From: Ferrithrix thermotolerans DSM 19514
Lineage (GTDB): Bacteria > Actinomycetota > Acidimicrobiia > Acidimicrobiales > Ilumatobacteraceae
NCBI GenBank assembly: GCA_945860575.1
Contig: CAMAQQ010000002.1
Location: 1-27,631, forward strand
DNA: 27,631 nucleotides
Direction: 5' to 3'
In this document: positions 14,939 to 22,388 of the stretch, one piece after another
Position numbering within the stretch: the stretch's first letter is position 1
How the letters are laid out: the number at the start of each line of letters is the position of its first letter
The notes under the pieces: generated by a model
Told to the model about the DNA's origin: nothing
What the model saw: only the letters and a program-made list of their open reading frames with translations
The model's database searches: none
Position numbers and translations under genes: made by a program

Positions 14939-16057
14939 CTAGAGCGATTTCAACGCTCGACCCAGCGTTAGGGCGAGTTTGTCATAGTCAAACAGACTTT
15001 CGGCTCTCAATCGCGATGCATGACCCATCTTTTGCCGCTCATTATTATCGTCCAACAATCGTCTGATCCCGGCGACAACTTCGCTGACCCTGTTTGGGTT
15101 TTCAATGATCAATCCTGTCTCACCGTTTTCAACCGCATCGGCTGCTCCTCCACTGCGACCGGCAATTTGTGGTATCCCACAGGCTGCGGCCTCTGCAAAA
15201 ACAATTCCGAACCCTTCTTGCTCTAGACCACCCCATCGAGATCGACAAAGCATCGCACAAATATCAGCACACCCGTAAAGATTCGGTAGATCTGCGTCGC
15301 TTACTCGACCAAGCATCGTCACTGGTGCACGCAACTCACGGATAATTCGATCAAGACGATTTCGATCACGACCACCGCCGGCAATCACAACTCGCAACTT
15401 TGGATAGTCATTGGCCAAGTGAGCCGCCGCACGAATCAAAATATCGAAACCTTTTCGTGGTACGAGTCGACTAACACCGACGATGAGTTCTGCGTCATCA
15501 GCGATGCCAAATTGTTTTCGGGCACTCAATTTTTGCGGTTGCGACAATTCTCGAAATCGTGAGACATCAACGCCTGGAGTCACGACGGTGATATCAAGAT
15601 CGCGACCTGCGCATCGGCGCGCTTCTTCTGCGGGATATGTGCCTGACGCAACAATGCCTGAAGCCTTGCGCAAAACATTTCCGAGCAATTTTGATGTCAC
15701 CGGCAGTCGGCCAGGCACAGTTACTTCGGCTCCATGCAGAACAACCACATAAGGCATGTCAAGCCACGGACCAACGATGCCGAGCGGCACGGCTGGGTCG
15801 AGCACAACTAGTTCGGCGCCGACTTCTCGTGCCATTTGATTTATCCGTCGAGCCATTAGTGGGTGCGGCAAAAGAACCGGCTCGGTGATTCGCCTGATCA
15901 AAAACTTTTGTGCGGCGTCAAACTCTTTGGCTCCGCGGTAAGGGCTCGTCAACACGGCAAAGTTTTCAGGTGGCAGACGGCGCCACCACTCGTAAAGCAC
16001 ATTCTGAATACCACCGATTTTCGGCGGAAAATCATTTGTTACCAATAGATGCTTCAC
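14939..16057 (-). CDS. pimB: GT4 glycosyltransferase, PimB-like mannosyltransferase
   Basis: GT-B fold glycosyltransferase of family GT4, 372 residues. The opening LLVTNDFPPKIGGIQ is characteristic of PimB-type enzymes, which transfer mannose from GDP-mannose to phosphatidylinositol monomannoside on the inner face of the membrane. The C-terminal nucleotide-sugar domain has VGVSRLVPRKGFD (193-205, with R197 and K202) and the E-x7-E motif at E281 and E289 in EGFGIVFAE. No transmembrane segment is seen. It starts six bases after the queG stop and runs into the SRPBCC gene. The PimB name is a strong family resemblance; other GDP-mannose-dependent acceptors remain possible. Confidence 0.85.
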   Translation of the reverse strand: MKHLLVTNDFPPKIGGIQNVLYEWWRRLPPENFAVLTSPYRGAKEFDAAQKFLIRRITEPVLLPHPLMARRINQMAREVGAELVVLDPAVPLGIVGPWLDMPYVVVLHGAEVTVPGRLPVTSKLLGNVLRKASGIVASGTYPAEEARRCAGRDLDITVVTPGVDVSRFRELSQPQKLSARKQFGIADDAELIVGVSRLVPRKGFDILIRAAAHLANDYPKLRVVIAGGGRDRNRLDRIIRELRAPVTMLGRVSDADLPNLYGCADICAMLCRSRWGGLEQEGFGIVFAEAAACGIPQIAGRSGGAADAVENGETGLIIENPNRVSEVVAGIRRLLDDNNERQKMGHASRLRAESLFDYDKLALTLGRALKSL

Positions 16058-16063
16058 TTGTTA

Positions 16064-17275
16064 CTACTTTACGCTCGGCAATGTGTCGAGTTCAGCCTGA
16101 ACTATTGGGTCGCTGTCTTTGCTCGGCAACAAATGATTCAAACCTAAACGGGCTGTCGCCCAAACTGCATGCGCTCGTAATATCGGTTCGCTGTCTATTA
16201 AGTAGCGCTTAAGAATACTTTTCGTACTTTCATCCGAAGCATCGCCAACATTGCCAAGAATGATCAGCGCGTTACGACGAAGCCACTTTGGGTCACGGTC
16301 TGCGATATACCATGCATTAAAATTGTTGAGCAAAGTTTCATCATCGACACTCAATATTGTCGCCACACTTGTCCACGCACGAGTTTCGCCATTTGGCTCT
16401 TCGACGATTGCATGACGAACTGTCGGCGGACAGACTTCTTGGCAATCATCGCATCCGTAAATTCGATCACCAAGTGCAACGCGATAAGCAGGATCAAAGA
16501 CACCAGGTTTTTGCAACAACCATGCCAAACATTTTCGTGCGTCAACCACACCTGGTGCAACTATCGCCTGAGTCGGACAATTATCAATGCATCTTCGACA
16601 TGATCCACAACCATCTTTGACGCTTGTTGTTATGGGCGCCAGTGGCGCATCAGTCAGCACGCTGCCGAGTACAAAATAACTTCCAGCACCATCGATCAAT
16701 AGATTTGCATTCTTGCCGTACCAGCCAAGACCTGCCTGGTAAGCGACTTCACGATCAACGATTGAATTATCATCTGCTAAAACAATTGCTCGCCAACCGT
16801 CTGTCTTTAGTTGTGCCGCAATTTGCCCGAGACCGCCACGCAGCTGTTCGTAGTAATCAGCCCATGCATAGCGGGCAACTCGTGCAGACAATTCGGCGGG
16901 TTTTTGCGGCATCTCTGTGGCGTACGATCGCGCGCCAACAATTATTGATCGCGCGGTTGGCATTGTGCTGGTTGGATCTGTACTTCTGATTGGATTGCGA
17001 TAAGTAAATTGCATCTCGTTGTGTAGCCCGAGAGATTTTCGCTCGGTGAGCACATCTCGGGCGCGATTCAAAACATCGGCGTTAGTCACGCCGACTCGGT
17101 GTAAGCCCGAGGTGAGACCAAGTGCAATTAATTGATCTGCGTAGCGACTTGACTGAACGAAAGGAGTTCGAGTCGGTTTTGGTTTGAGCTGTGATTTGAG
17201 CGCTGAATCGCTCGATTTGGTGTCGGGTTTTTTAGCTAACTGCACGATGCCGAAGCGTAGGCACCATTCCGGCAT
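16064..17275 (-). CDS. queG: Epoxyqueuosine reductase QueG
   Basis: Cobalamin and iron-sulfur enzyme reducing epoxyqueuosine to queuosine in tRNA, 403 residues as given. The cobalamin-side core is VDREVAYQAGLGWYGKN (173-189). The first 4Fe-4S set is CGSCRRCIDNCP (223-234), and CDDCQEVCP (275-283) completes the second. A HEAT-like C-terminal segment (about 318-390) follows. The N-terminal 40 residues are basic and unconserved, and the ATG at 17275 overlaps the upstream Cys-rich gene by 44 bases. GTG 17245 would cut the overlap to 14 bases and begin at QLAKKPD. I cannot decide between these. The other queuosine genes are not in the window. Confidence 0.92.
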   Translation of the reverse strand: MPEWCLRFGIVQLAKKPDTKSSDSALKSQLKPKPTRTPFVQSSRYADQLIALGLTSGLHRVGVTNADVLNRARDVLTERKSLGLHNEMQFTYRNPIRSTDPTSTMPTARSIIVGARSYATEMPQKPAELSARVARYAWADYYEQLRGGLGQIAAQLKTDGWRAIVLADDNSIVDREVAYQAGLGWYGKNANLLIDGAGSYFVLGSVLTDAPLAPITTSVKDGCGSCRRCIDNCPTQAIVAPGVVDARKCLAWLLQKPGVFDPAYRVALGDRIYGCDDCQEVCPPTVRHAIVEEPNGETRAWTSVATILSVDDETLLNNFNAWYIADRDPKWLRRNALIILGNVGDASDESTKSILKRYLIDSEPILRAHAVWATARLGLNHLLPSKDSDPIVQAELDTLPSVK

Positions 17276-17474
17276 TTGCCAGCATTCTTAGAGTTCTTTG
17301 TTCTTCTAGGTTCAAAATCACCGCCGATTCGCTCGATTCGTCGCAGAAGAACGCGACCACGCAATCGTCACAAGCGGCACTTGCCCGCATCACACAGGTC
17401 TCGCAACTTATTTCGAGTGAACCGTCATTTCGTGATTCTTGAATTGCAACTGGGATTCGGGGGAAATCTTTCAC
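17232..17474 (-). CDS. Small Cys-rich protein, function unknown
   Basis: An 80-residue soluble protein with two CxxC pairs: C24/C27 in CETC and C35/C38 in CDDC, plus C44. This is a likely zinc or iron-sulfur site. The rest, AVILNLEEQRTLRMLANAGMVPTLRHR, is a helical tail. I recognise the pattern TCVM-x6-CDDCVVxF, then LRxLxxAGLVPxLRHR, from uncharacterised actinobacterial proteins. The start is GTG 17474, preceded by AAAGGAG at seven bases. Its 3' end overlaps the queG reading frame, suggesting co-translation. A palindrome lies just upstream of the ribosome-binding site. A metal-handling or tRNA-modification partner role for queG would be speculation. Confidence 0.8.
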   Translation of the reverse strand: MKDFPRIPVAIQESRNDGSLEISCETCVMRASAACDDCVVAFFCDESSESAVILNLEEQRTLRMLANAGMVPTLRHRAVS

Positions 17475-17490
17475 GCGTGGGCTCCTTTGT

Positions 17491-17507
17491 TTAACTATGT
17501 GAGTTAA
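17491..17507. promoter_or_regulatory. 17-bp palindrome upstream of the Cys-rich gene
   Basis: TTAACT (17491-17496), five bases, AGTTAA (17502-17507). It lies 17 bases before the GTG start, between thrB and the small gene, and next to the AAAGGAG site. It could be an operator or a short hairpin. No known consensus was matched. Confidence 0.35.
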
Positions 17508-17534
17508 TACTGCCCAATGGGTGTAACAGGGTGA

Positions 17535-18386
17535 TTAGATAGCGAGAAGTTGCGCGCCATGATCGGCGATTTGCAAGACCATGGTCGAACCGTGATCTGG
17601 CAAAGTCTCCGCAATCCGCTGGGCATCTGCGCCGTCACACATCGCGGCAACAGTTGGCCCAGAACCAGATAGCCATGCACACCACGCACCTGCATTCAAT
17701 AAACAAGTTAATGCCTCTTGTGAAGCAGGAACTTTTTTGAAACGAACATCTTGATGCAGACGATCTTGCGTCGCAGTTTGAAGTGCCGAAATATCGTTTG
17801 CGGCCAAAGCGGCAACCAAAAGTGCTGTGCGTCCGACGTTGAATACCGCGTCTGCAAACGAAACATTGGCCGGTAGTTTCGTTCGCGATTCTTTGGTTGA
17901 TGTCTGCTGTTGTGGAACCCAAACAATTATCGAAGGATCAAGCAGTGTTGGAATCCGAACTGTAAAACCGGCAACACTCGCCACCACGCCACCAAGTAGC
18001 GATGCCGCAACATTGTCTGGATGTCCTTCAAGTTCAGCAGCAATCGTCAAGATCTCGCGATGTGCGTTTTGAAAAACAGTTTCATCTGTGCCGTTTTTTT
18101 GTGCATGTGCAAGTGAAACACCAGCGATGCGTGCGGCACCACTAAACCCCAAACCTTTACCCATTGGCATTTGTGAACGAACCCACAATGGCCCAGTGCC
18201 ACCGCAGTGCCTGAATGCAACGAGTGTTGGATGATTTTCTATGGCTTCTATTGAGTCGGCTGGTGAAGTACCGAAGCCAGCCTCAAGATGCAGTGACAAA
18301 GCCATACCCAGCACGTCAAAGCCAGGACCAATATTCGCCGAACTTGCCGGCACACGCACGGCGACTGATTTATTTGATGTGTTCAT
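17535..18386 (-). CDS. thrB: Homoserine kinase
   Basis: GHMP-family kinase phosphorylating L-homoserine in threonine synthesis, 283 residues. PASSANIGPGFDVLG at 13-27 is the homoserine-kinase N-terminal motif, GHPDNVAASLLGG at 121-133 is specific to ThrB, and SGSGPTVAA is the third GHMP motif. The phosphate loop reads PMGKGLGFSGAA (74-85), with Phe where GLGSS is usual; the second serine is kept. It starts 22 bases after the trpD stop. Threonine synthase and homoserine dehydrogenase, commonly adjacent, are not here. The start ATG has no clear ribosome-binding site. Confidence 0.93.
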   Translation of the reverse strand: MNTSNKSVAVRVPASSANIGPGFDVLGMALSLHLEAGFGTSPADSIEAIENHPTLVAFRHCGGTGPLWVRSQMPMGKGLGFSGAARIAGVSLAHAQKNGTDETVFQNAHREILTIAAELEGHPDNVAASLLGGVVASVAGFTVRIPTLLDPSIIVWVPQQQTSTKESRTKLPANVSFADAVFNVGRTALLVAALAANDISALQTATQDRLHQDVRFKKVPASQEALTCLLNAGAWCAWLSGSGPTVAAMCDGADAQRIAETLPDHGSTMVLQIADHGAQLLAI

Positions 18387-18408
18387 AAGAAAGGTCTAGG
18401 TGACGATT

Positions 18409-19473
18409 TTAGTGTGCCATGTGCTTGGCAGCATCAACACTTACGCGAATTACTTCATCCAAAACATCTCTCGCCGACCCAGAGTCAATTGATGTTGCGG
18501 CAATCTCAATACCCTGCTGCATGTCATCGGCTTTACCAGCCACGACAACTCCTGCGGCGGCGTTGAGCAAAACGATATCCCTGATCGGTCCTTTCGCACC
18601 GTCCAGCAACTCGCGAAACACTTTTGCATTGTCGCGGGGCTCGCCACCACGAACAGCAGCAACTTCAGCAAAGCCAAGCCCTAAAGACTGAGGATCAATT
18701 TCGAATTCGCGCAACTTGCCATGGTTCATTTCTACAACTGGACACCTTCCACTTAACGAAAGTTCATCCATGCCGCCATGCCCGTGCACAACCCAAGCAC
18801 GATTCACACCTCGAGTGACCAAGGCATGTGCCATCACGGTGGCCGCCTTTGGGTCTCCGACACCAACCACCATGAAAGAAACCGGCGCTGGGTTGGCCAT
18901 TGGTCCGAGCAAATTAAATACAGTCGGCACGCCGATCTCACGTCGTGATGGACCAGTAAAACGGAAAGCGGGATGAAATCGTTGCGCGAAACAGAAACCA
19001 AAACCAGCCTCTTCAACACACCGGGTTACGCCTGGGCCGTCTAGTTCGATCGCGACACCAAGTGCTTCAAGCACATCGGCGGCGCCACTCTTAGACGAAG
19101 ACGCTCGACTGCCGTGTTTGCAAACTGGAATCCCCGCGCCTGCCACCACCATTGCAGCCATCGTCGAAACATTCACCGAATAGCTGTGGTCACCACCTGT
19201 GCCAACAATGTCAAGTGCTCGCTGCGATATGTCATCGCTCAACACGACACGCTCGGCAGCCCGACGCACTTCTGCCAGCATGCCTTCAAGTTCAATTTCG
19301 GTTTCACCTTTCGCCCTGAGCGAAATAATGAAAGCGGTTATTTGTGAAGGCGTCGCTTCACCTGAAAGCACCGAACGCATTGCCGCCCCGGCTTGACTTG
19401 CAGATAAATCTTTTCGCGACAACAACTGCGAGATTATTTGCGGCCAACCGCCGGCATGTTCGATCTCACTCAT
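18409..19473 (-). CDS. trpD: Anthranilate phosphoribosyltransferase
   Basis: Second step of tryptophan synthesis, joining anthranilate to PRPP; 354 residues, full length. The PRPP loop GTGGD is at 91-95 followed by NVST (101-104), and KHGSRASSSKSGAADVLEALG (119-139) is the family signature with Ser in place of the more common Asn. RREIGVPTVFNLLGPMANP carries the anthranilate-side arginine. It stands alone without other trp genes, between whiB and thrB. The ATG is 12 bases after the whiB stop. Pyrimidine phosphorylase, the related fold, is excluded by KHGxRxxSS. Confidence 0.95.
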   Translation of the reverse strand: MSEIEHAGGWPQIISQLLSRKDLSASQAGAAMRSVLSGEATPSQITAFIISLRAKGETEIELEGMLAEVRRAAERVVLSDDISQRALDIVGTGGDHSYSVNVSTMAAMVVAGAGIPVCKHGSRASSSKSGAADVLEALGVAIELDGPGVTRCVEEAGFGFCFAQRFHPAFRFTGPSRREIGVPTVFNLLGPMANPAPVSFMVVGVGDPKAATVMAHALVTRGVNRAWVVHGHGGMDELSLSGRCPVVEMNHGKLREFEIDPQSLGLGFAEVAAVRGGEPRDNAKVFRELLDGAKGPIRDIVLLNAAAGVVVAGKADDMQQGIEIAATSIDSGSARDVLDEVIRVSVDAAKHMAH

Positions 19474-19485
19474 GCGAGTTCTCGC

Positions 19486-19725
19486 CTAGGCGCTACGCCG
19501 ACCAACTCGCAGCAACCTGCGCCGCTCTCGTGCCGAGGCACCGCCCCAGACGCCCTGTTTTTCGCGGGTATCAAGTGCATAGTTAAGACACGCTATGCGC
19601 ACTTGACATGTTTTACAGATTGAAATTGCCTCGTCGCAATTATCTTCGCTTTCAGGATAAAAAATATCCGGATCAAGGCCTTGGCAAGCGCCATTTGCGC
19701 GCCAAGTTATGTCGAACTCGTCCAA
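19486..19725 (-). CDS. WhiB-family transcription factor
   Basis: A 79-residue iron-sulfur regulator found only in actinobacteria and their phages. The four cluster cysteines are C14, C37, C40 and C46, giving the family spacing C-x22-C-x2-C-x5-C. An additional C30 is present. GVWGG (58-62) is the sigma-factor-contact turn, and the basic tail ARERRRLLRVGRR (64-77) is the DNA-binding part. The start is TTG 19725, with AAGGGGG six bases upstream; no ATG is available before the conserved region. Such proteins respond to redox or NO through a 4Fe-4S cluster. I cannot say which WhiB subtype it is. trpD follows 12 bases later. Confidence 0.93.
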   Translation of the reverse strand: MDEFDITWRANGACQGLDPDIFYPESEDNCDEAISICKTCQVRIACLNYALDTREKQGVWGGASARERRRLLRVGRRSA

Positions 19726-19799
19726 CTTGAACCCCCTTGTTCTCGTAGCAACCGAGAGACTAGGGCTTCAGTGACCCACTCCGCCAATCCGCAATATTG
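19726..19799 (-). promoter_or_regulatory. whiB upstream region
   Basis: Between the hairpin after the DUF3501 gene and the whiB start there is a TAGTCT -10-like box at 19757-19762 and a small hairpin (TCTCG/CGAGA, 19741-19757) next to the ribosome-binding site. whiB is likely transcribed from here rather than from the rubrerythrin operon. No clear -35. Confidence 0.35.
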
Positions 19800-19824
19800 A
19801 GAAATTGGCAGATAACCAATTTCT
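19800..19824 (-). terminator. Hairpin after the DUF3501 gene
   Basis: AGAAATTGG (19800-19808) and CCAATTTCT (19816-19824) form a perfect 9-bp stem with a 7-base loop, eight bases after the DUF3501 stop. There is no U tract, so it may be a 3'-stabilising structure or a weak terminator closing the rubrerythrin operon. Confidence 0.5.
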
Positions 19825-19832
19825 ATTTAGTG

Positions 19833-20444
19833 TCAATCGCGAAGATCGATCAGCAATTCGGTGACGGTGTACTCAGCGAGTTCTGTGGCTTCAATGTAAT
19901 TTGGCAAAAGAGAGACCAATTGAACATCGCCCTTGGCAAATTCATCGATTTGCTGTGGCGAAAATTCGAAGCGGATGTAGTGCACGGCAGCGGTTACATT
20001 TTCGCGCGTAAGTTGCTCGGCATGGCTCTCTTCGACAACCGCGTTGACAACGTCACCGTTCGACAATTTGATCGCGATCGCTCGCTCGATGCCGACAAGC
20101 TTTGGCAACCATTCGCGAACCTGTGCATCTGTCGTGAGTTCAATAAACAAAGTCGCCGAGAGCTGACCCTGCTCGGGGATCAACGGGTTGTAAGCCTTGA
20201 GTTCTTCAAGCACACCCTCATCGGTCAAAACTTTTTCAACGCGCAACATCTCTTGAATTTGAGCCTGCATTGTTACTCTGTTTTCAAACATCACCATCAT
20301 CATCGTTCCAAGTGCGATTCTGCGTCGGCGCTTAATTTCAAAAACTTCATTTTGACGGCCTGCACGAATGCGCTCGTAAGCCCGATGATCAAGGATGTCA
20401 CTGAATGTTAATTTTCGACTAGTTGACGCTGTTTCTGTTTTCAT
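19833..20444 (-). CDS. DUF3501 family protein
   Basis: A 203-residue soluble protein. The opening LTFSDILDHRAYERIRAGRQNEVFEIKRRRRIALGTMMMVMFENR is typical of DUF3501, a family I know from its place beside rubrerythrin and a CCG-type Fe-S protein in other bacteria. The rest is a mixed alpha/beta domain with LIPEQGQLSATLFIEL and YIRFEFSPQQIDEF. No cysteines are present, so it does not itself carry an Fe-S cluster. The ATG has a perfect AGGAGGT eight bases upstream. A 204-residue frame on the opposite strand overlaps it but has no coding features. The role is unknown; a structural or maturation partner is inferred from its neighbours. Confidence 0.85.
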   Translation of the reverse strand: MKTETASTSRKLTFSDILDHRAYERIRAGRQNEVFEIKRRRRIALGTMMMVMFENRVTMQAQIQEMLRVEKVLTDEGVLEELKAYNPLIPEQGQLSATLFIELTTDAQVREWLPKLVGIERAIAIKLSNGDVVNAVVEESHAEQLTRENVTAAVHYIRFEFSPQQIDEFAKGDVQLVSLLPNYIEATELAEYTVTELLIDLRD

Positions 20445-20473
20445 TTTGAATTACCTCCTGGTAATTTTCGTTT

Positions 20474-21793
20474 TTAGCTTTTAGGTTTGGTTTGTTCTGG
20501 TTTGATTCCGTAAGCCTTAGCGATCACTTGCAATGGGTGAAGTGGTGTCTCACCGGTTTGCTCTGTGATTGCAGTGTTTGCCAAGTGGCAGTCGCCCGCG
20601 ACAACTTCAGAGTCGGCATCGCGAATCATCTCTCCTAGTTTTTGAGCAATCGGCACCGATAGTTCTGCATTTTCTGCGCGCAACCCCCACATGCCGTCAA
20701 TGCCGGAACATTGCTGCACGAGTTTGATTTTTGAACCAGTCAACTTCATCAAGTCACGACTCTTAAGTCCGATATTTTGAGCCCTTAAGTGACATGGAGT
20801 GTGGTAAGTGATCGACTCAGGAATCTCGCCAACGAAGTTCGTGTCTAATGACGAGCCTTCAGTTTTGTGCACTTTCATCAAATATTCGGCCGCATCATAA
20901 GTATTGTCAGCTACGAGTTGTGCGTCTGGTCCACCTACGTAGTCAAGATAATCTTTTTTCAAAACATAGCCACAGGTTGGTTGGGGAACGACAATGTCGG
21001 TGCCTTTTCGAACTTCAGCGGCGAGGGTTGCAACATTTTTAACCGCAACTTTCGTGAATTGCTCCATGTCGCCGCTATGCAAAAACGGTGCACCACAACA
21101 GCCAGCGTCACTCAGCGAGCATTCAATACCGTTGCGTTCGTAGACGTTTACTAATGCATGACCAATTGCAGGTTCTTGGTACTCAACCAGACAGGTCGGG
21201 TAAACCGTAACTTTGCCTTGCTGTTTGGCAAGTTGCGGTCTTGTTCGTCGATTAAACCAAGTCGAAAATCTTTGCCGAGCAAATGCGGGCAACAATCGAA
21301 CACTCGAAACACCCGCAGTTGCTTCGACGACTTTACGAATAAACGAACCTGGCTTTGCGCCCATCACTTTGTTGGCAATCGGGCCGGACGATGTCGCCGC
21401 CATGCCGAGTGCGTCGGTTCGACCAAGCATCGCTGTGGTTACTTTGCTTCGCATCGAAACTTGACCGTTGGCGCGGCGCATCGCATCAACACGCAGCATC
21501 AACCTCGGGAAATCTAATGCCCACTCGTGGATTCCAGGTGTGTACGGGCAATTGACATAACACAATTTGCATTGAAAGCATTCGTCGGCAACATGATCTT
21601 GCTGTGCAGGTGTCATTTTGCCTGCATCTTGATCATCATGTGCATCGATGTAATTAAACAGCGTAGGAAAAGATGGACAGAACTTGAAGCAAAGTCGACA
21701 CCCATGACACATGTCGTAAACGCGTGTCATCTCTTCGCGAGTATCTGCTTCATCTAGATATTTAGCGTGTTGCGGATCGTAAATAATTGTCAT
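20474..21793 (-). CDS. Two-ferredoxin CCG-domain Fe-S protein (HdrD/GlpC-like)
   Basis: Iron-sulfur electron carrier of 439 residues. Two 4Fe-4S ferredoxin motifs lie at the N terminus (C29, C32, C35, C39 and C72, C75, C78, C82). Two CCG-type domains follow: the first has C201, C232-C233-G234 and C274; the second has C334, then CSG at 362-364 and C402, so one cysteine of the second CCG is lost. That CSGIDGMWG form looks like a family feature rather than damage. No membrane segment is visible. By context it probably passes electrons to rubrerythrin, replacing the missing rubredoxin domain; this is inference. The gene lies between rubrerythrin and the DUF3501 gene, 29 bases before the latter. 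Confidence 0.87.
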   Translation of the reverse strand: MTIIYDPQHAKYLDEADTREEMTRVYDMCHGCRLCFKFCPSFPTLFNYIDAHDDQDAGKMTPAQQDHVADECFQCKLCYVNCPYTPGIHEWALDFPRLMLRVDAMRRANGQVSMRSKVTTAMLGRTDALGMAATSSGPIANKVMGAKPGSFIRKVVEATAGVSSVRLLPAFARQRFSTWFNRRTRPQLAKQQGKVTVYPTCLVEYQEPAIGHALVNVYERNGIECSLSDAGCCGAPFLHSGDMEQFTKVAVKNVATLAAEVRKGTDIVVPQPTCGYVLKKDYLDYVGGPDAQLVADNTYDAAEYLMKVHKTEGSSLDTNFVGEIPESITYHTPCHLRAQNIGLKSRDLMKLTGSKIKLVQQCSGIDGMWGLRAENAELSVPIAQKLGEMIRDADSEVVAGDCHLANTAITEQTGETPLHPLQVIAKAYGIKPEQTKPKS

Positions 21794-21833
21794 TATGGTG
21801 TCTCACGAATTTCAAAGGGGGATAAAAATTTCA

Positions 21834-21872
21834 GTGCTGGTGTCGCCCGCAAAAACCGAGCGACACCGGCAC
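21834..21872 (-). terminator. Intercistronic hairpin after rubrerythrin
   Basis: On the minus strand GTGC-C-GGTGTCGC pairs with GCGACACC-A-GCAC around a 13-base loop: 4 and 8 pairs separated by one mismatch. An AT-rich stretch with five Ts (ATTTTTAT) follows. It may act as a partial terminator, giving more rubrerythrin than Fe-S and DUF3501 protein. Boundaries are accurate to one or two bases. Confidence 0.55.
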
Positions 21873-21914
21873 TAACTAACTAATTATTGAACTATCTAAT
21901 TAACTGGCTATCTA
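21873..21914. repeat. CTAA-rich low-complexity spacer at rubrerythrin 3' end
   Basis: ACTAACTAACTAATTATTG and its continuation to GGCTATCTAG repeat CTAA/CTAT units up to the rubrerythrin stop. On the minus strand this is dense in TAG and TTAG. It resembles in character, but not in exact sequence, the spacer at 5708-5744. Confidence 0.45.
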
Positions 21915-22331
21915 GCCGAGGGCTTTGAGGCCATCGCCGAATCGACCTGCATGGCTTTTCTCTGCGCGAGCGAGAGTTTCAAACCAGTCAGCGATTTCTG
22001 TGAATCCTTCTTCGCGAGCAGTCTTAGAAAAACCTGGGTACATCTGTGTGTACTCATAGGTCTCGCCTGCGACTGATGCCTTGAAGTTTTCTACTGTGTC
22101 ACCGATTGGCTCGCCAGATGCTGGGTCGCCAACTTCTGCCAGGTAATCCAAGTGGCCGTGTGCGTGTCCGGTTTCGCCTTCGGCGACTGAACGGAACAAT
22201 GCCGCTGCATCTGGATAACCCTCGATGTCTGCCTTCTGTGCGAACCACAAGTAGCGTCGATTCGCTTGGCTCTCGCCAGCAAACGCTTCCTTGAGATTCT
22301 CATGTGTCTTGGTGCCATTTAGTTTGGCCAT
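21912..22331 (-). CDS. rbr: Rubrerythrin (ferritin-like domain only)
   Basis: Non-heme di-iron peroxidase, 139 residues. The four-helix domain has the metal ligands expected: E20 in AGESQA, E53-x-x-H56 in EGETGH, E90 in AGETYE, and E124-x-x-H127 in RAEKSH. The C-terminal rubredoxin domain of classical rubrerythrins is absent, so electrons must come from another protein, plausibly the Fe-S protein downstream. It reduces hydrogen peroxide in the cytoplasm. The ATG has AAGGGAG upstream. It lies 57 bases after perR on the same strand, and an AT-rich palindrome is found in that gap. Confidence 0.94.
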   Translation of the reverse strand: MAKLNGTKTHENLKEAFAGESQANRRYLWFAQKADIEGYPDAAALFRSVAEGETGHAHGHLDYLAEVGDPASGEPIGDTVENFKASVAGETYEYTQMYPGFSKTAREEGFTEIADWFETLARAEKSHAGRFGDGLKALG

Positions 22332-22370
22332 GATGATTCTCCCTTGTTATTTTGGTTGTTGGTTTGGTTA

Positions 22371-22388
22371 TTGATTAATTAATGCTCG
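22371..22388 (-). promoter_or_regulatory. Candidate operator between perR and rubrerythrin
   Basis: An AT-rich near-palindrome around TTGATTAATTAATG lies just after the perR stop and about 40 bases before the rubrerythrin start. PerR boxes are AT-rich 7-1-7 palindromes, but this is only a loose fit. Confidence 0.3.

Noticed and set aside
19726..19800. tRNA-like look (GGCGGAGTGGG ... GGGGGTTCAAG) upstream of whiB
   Set aside because: The T-stem has no complementary 3' strand and no acceptor stem closes. The GGGGG is the whiB ribosome-binding site.
19797..20411. 204-codon plus-strand frame opposite DUF3501
   Set aside because: It contains a His run and no family pattern, while the minus strand has the DUF3501 signature, a perfect AGGAGGT and operon context.
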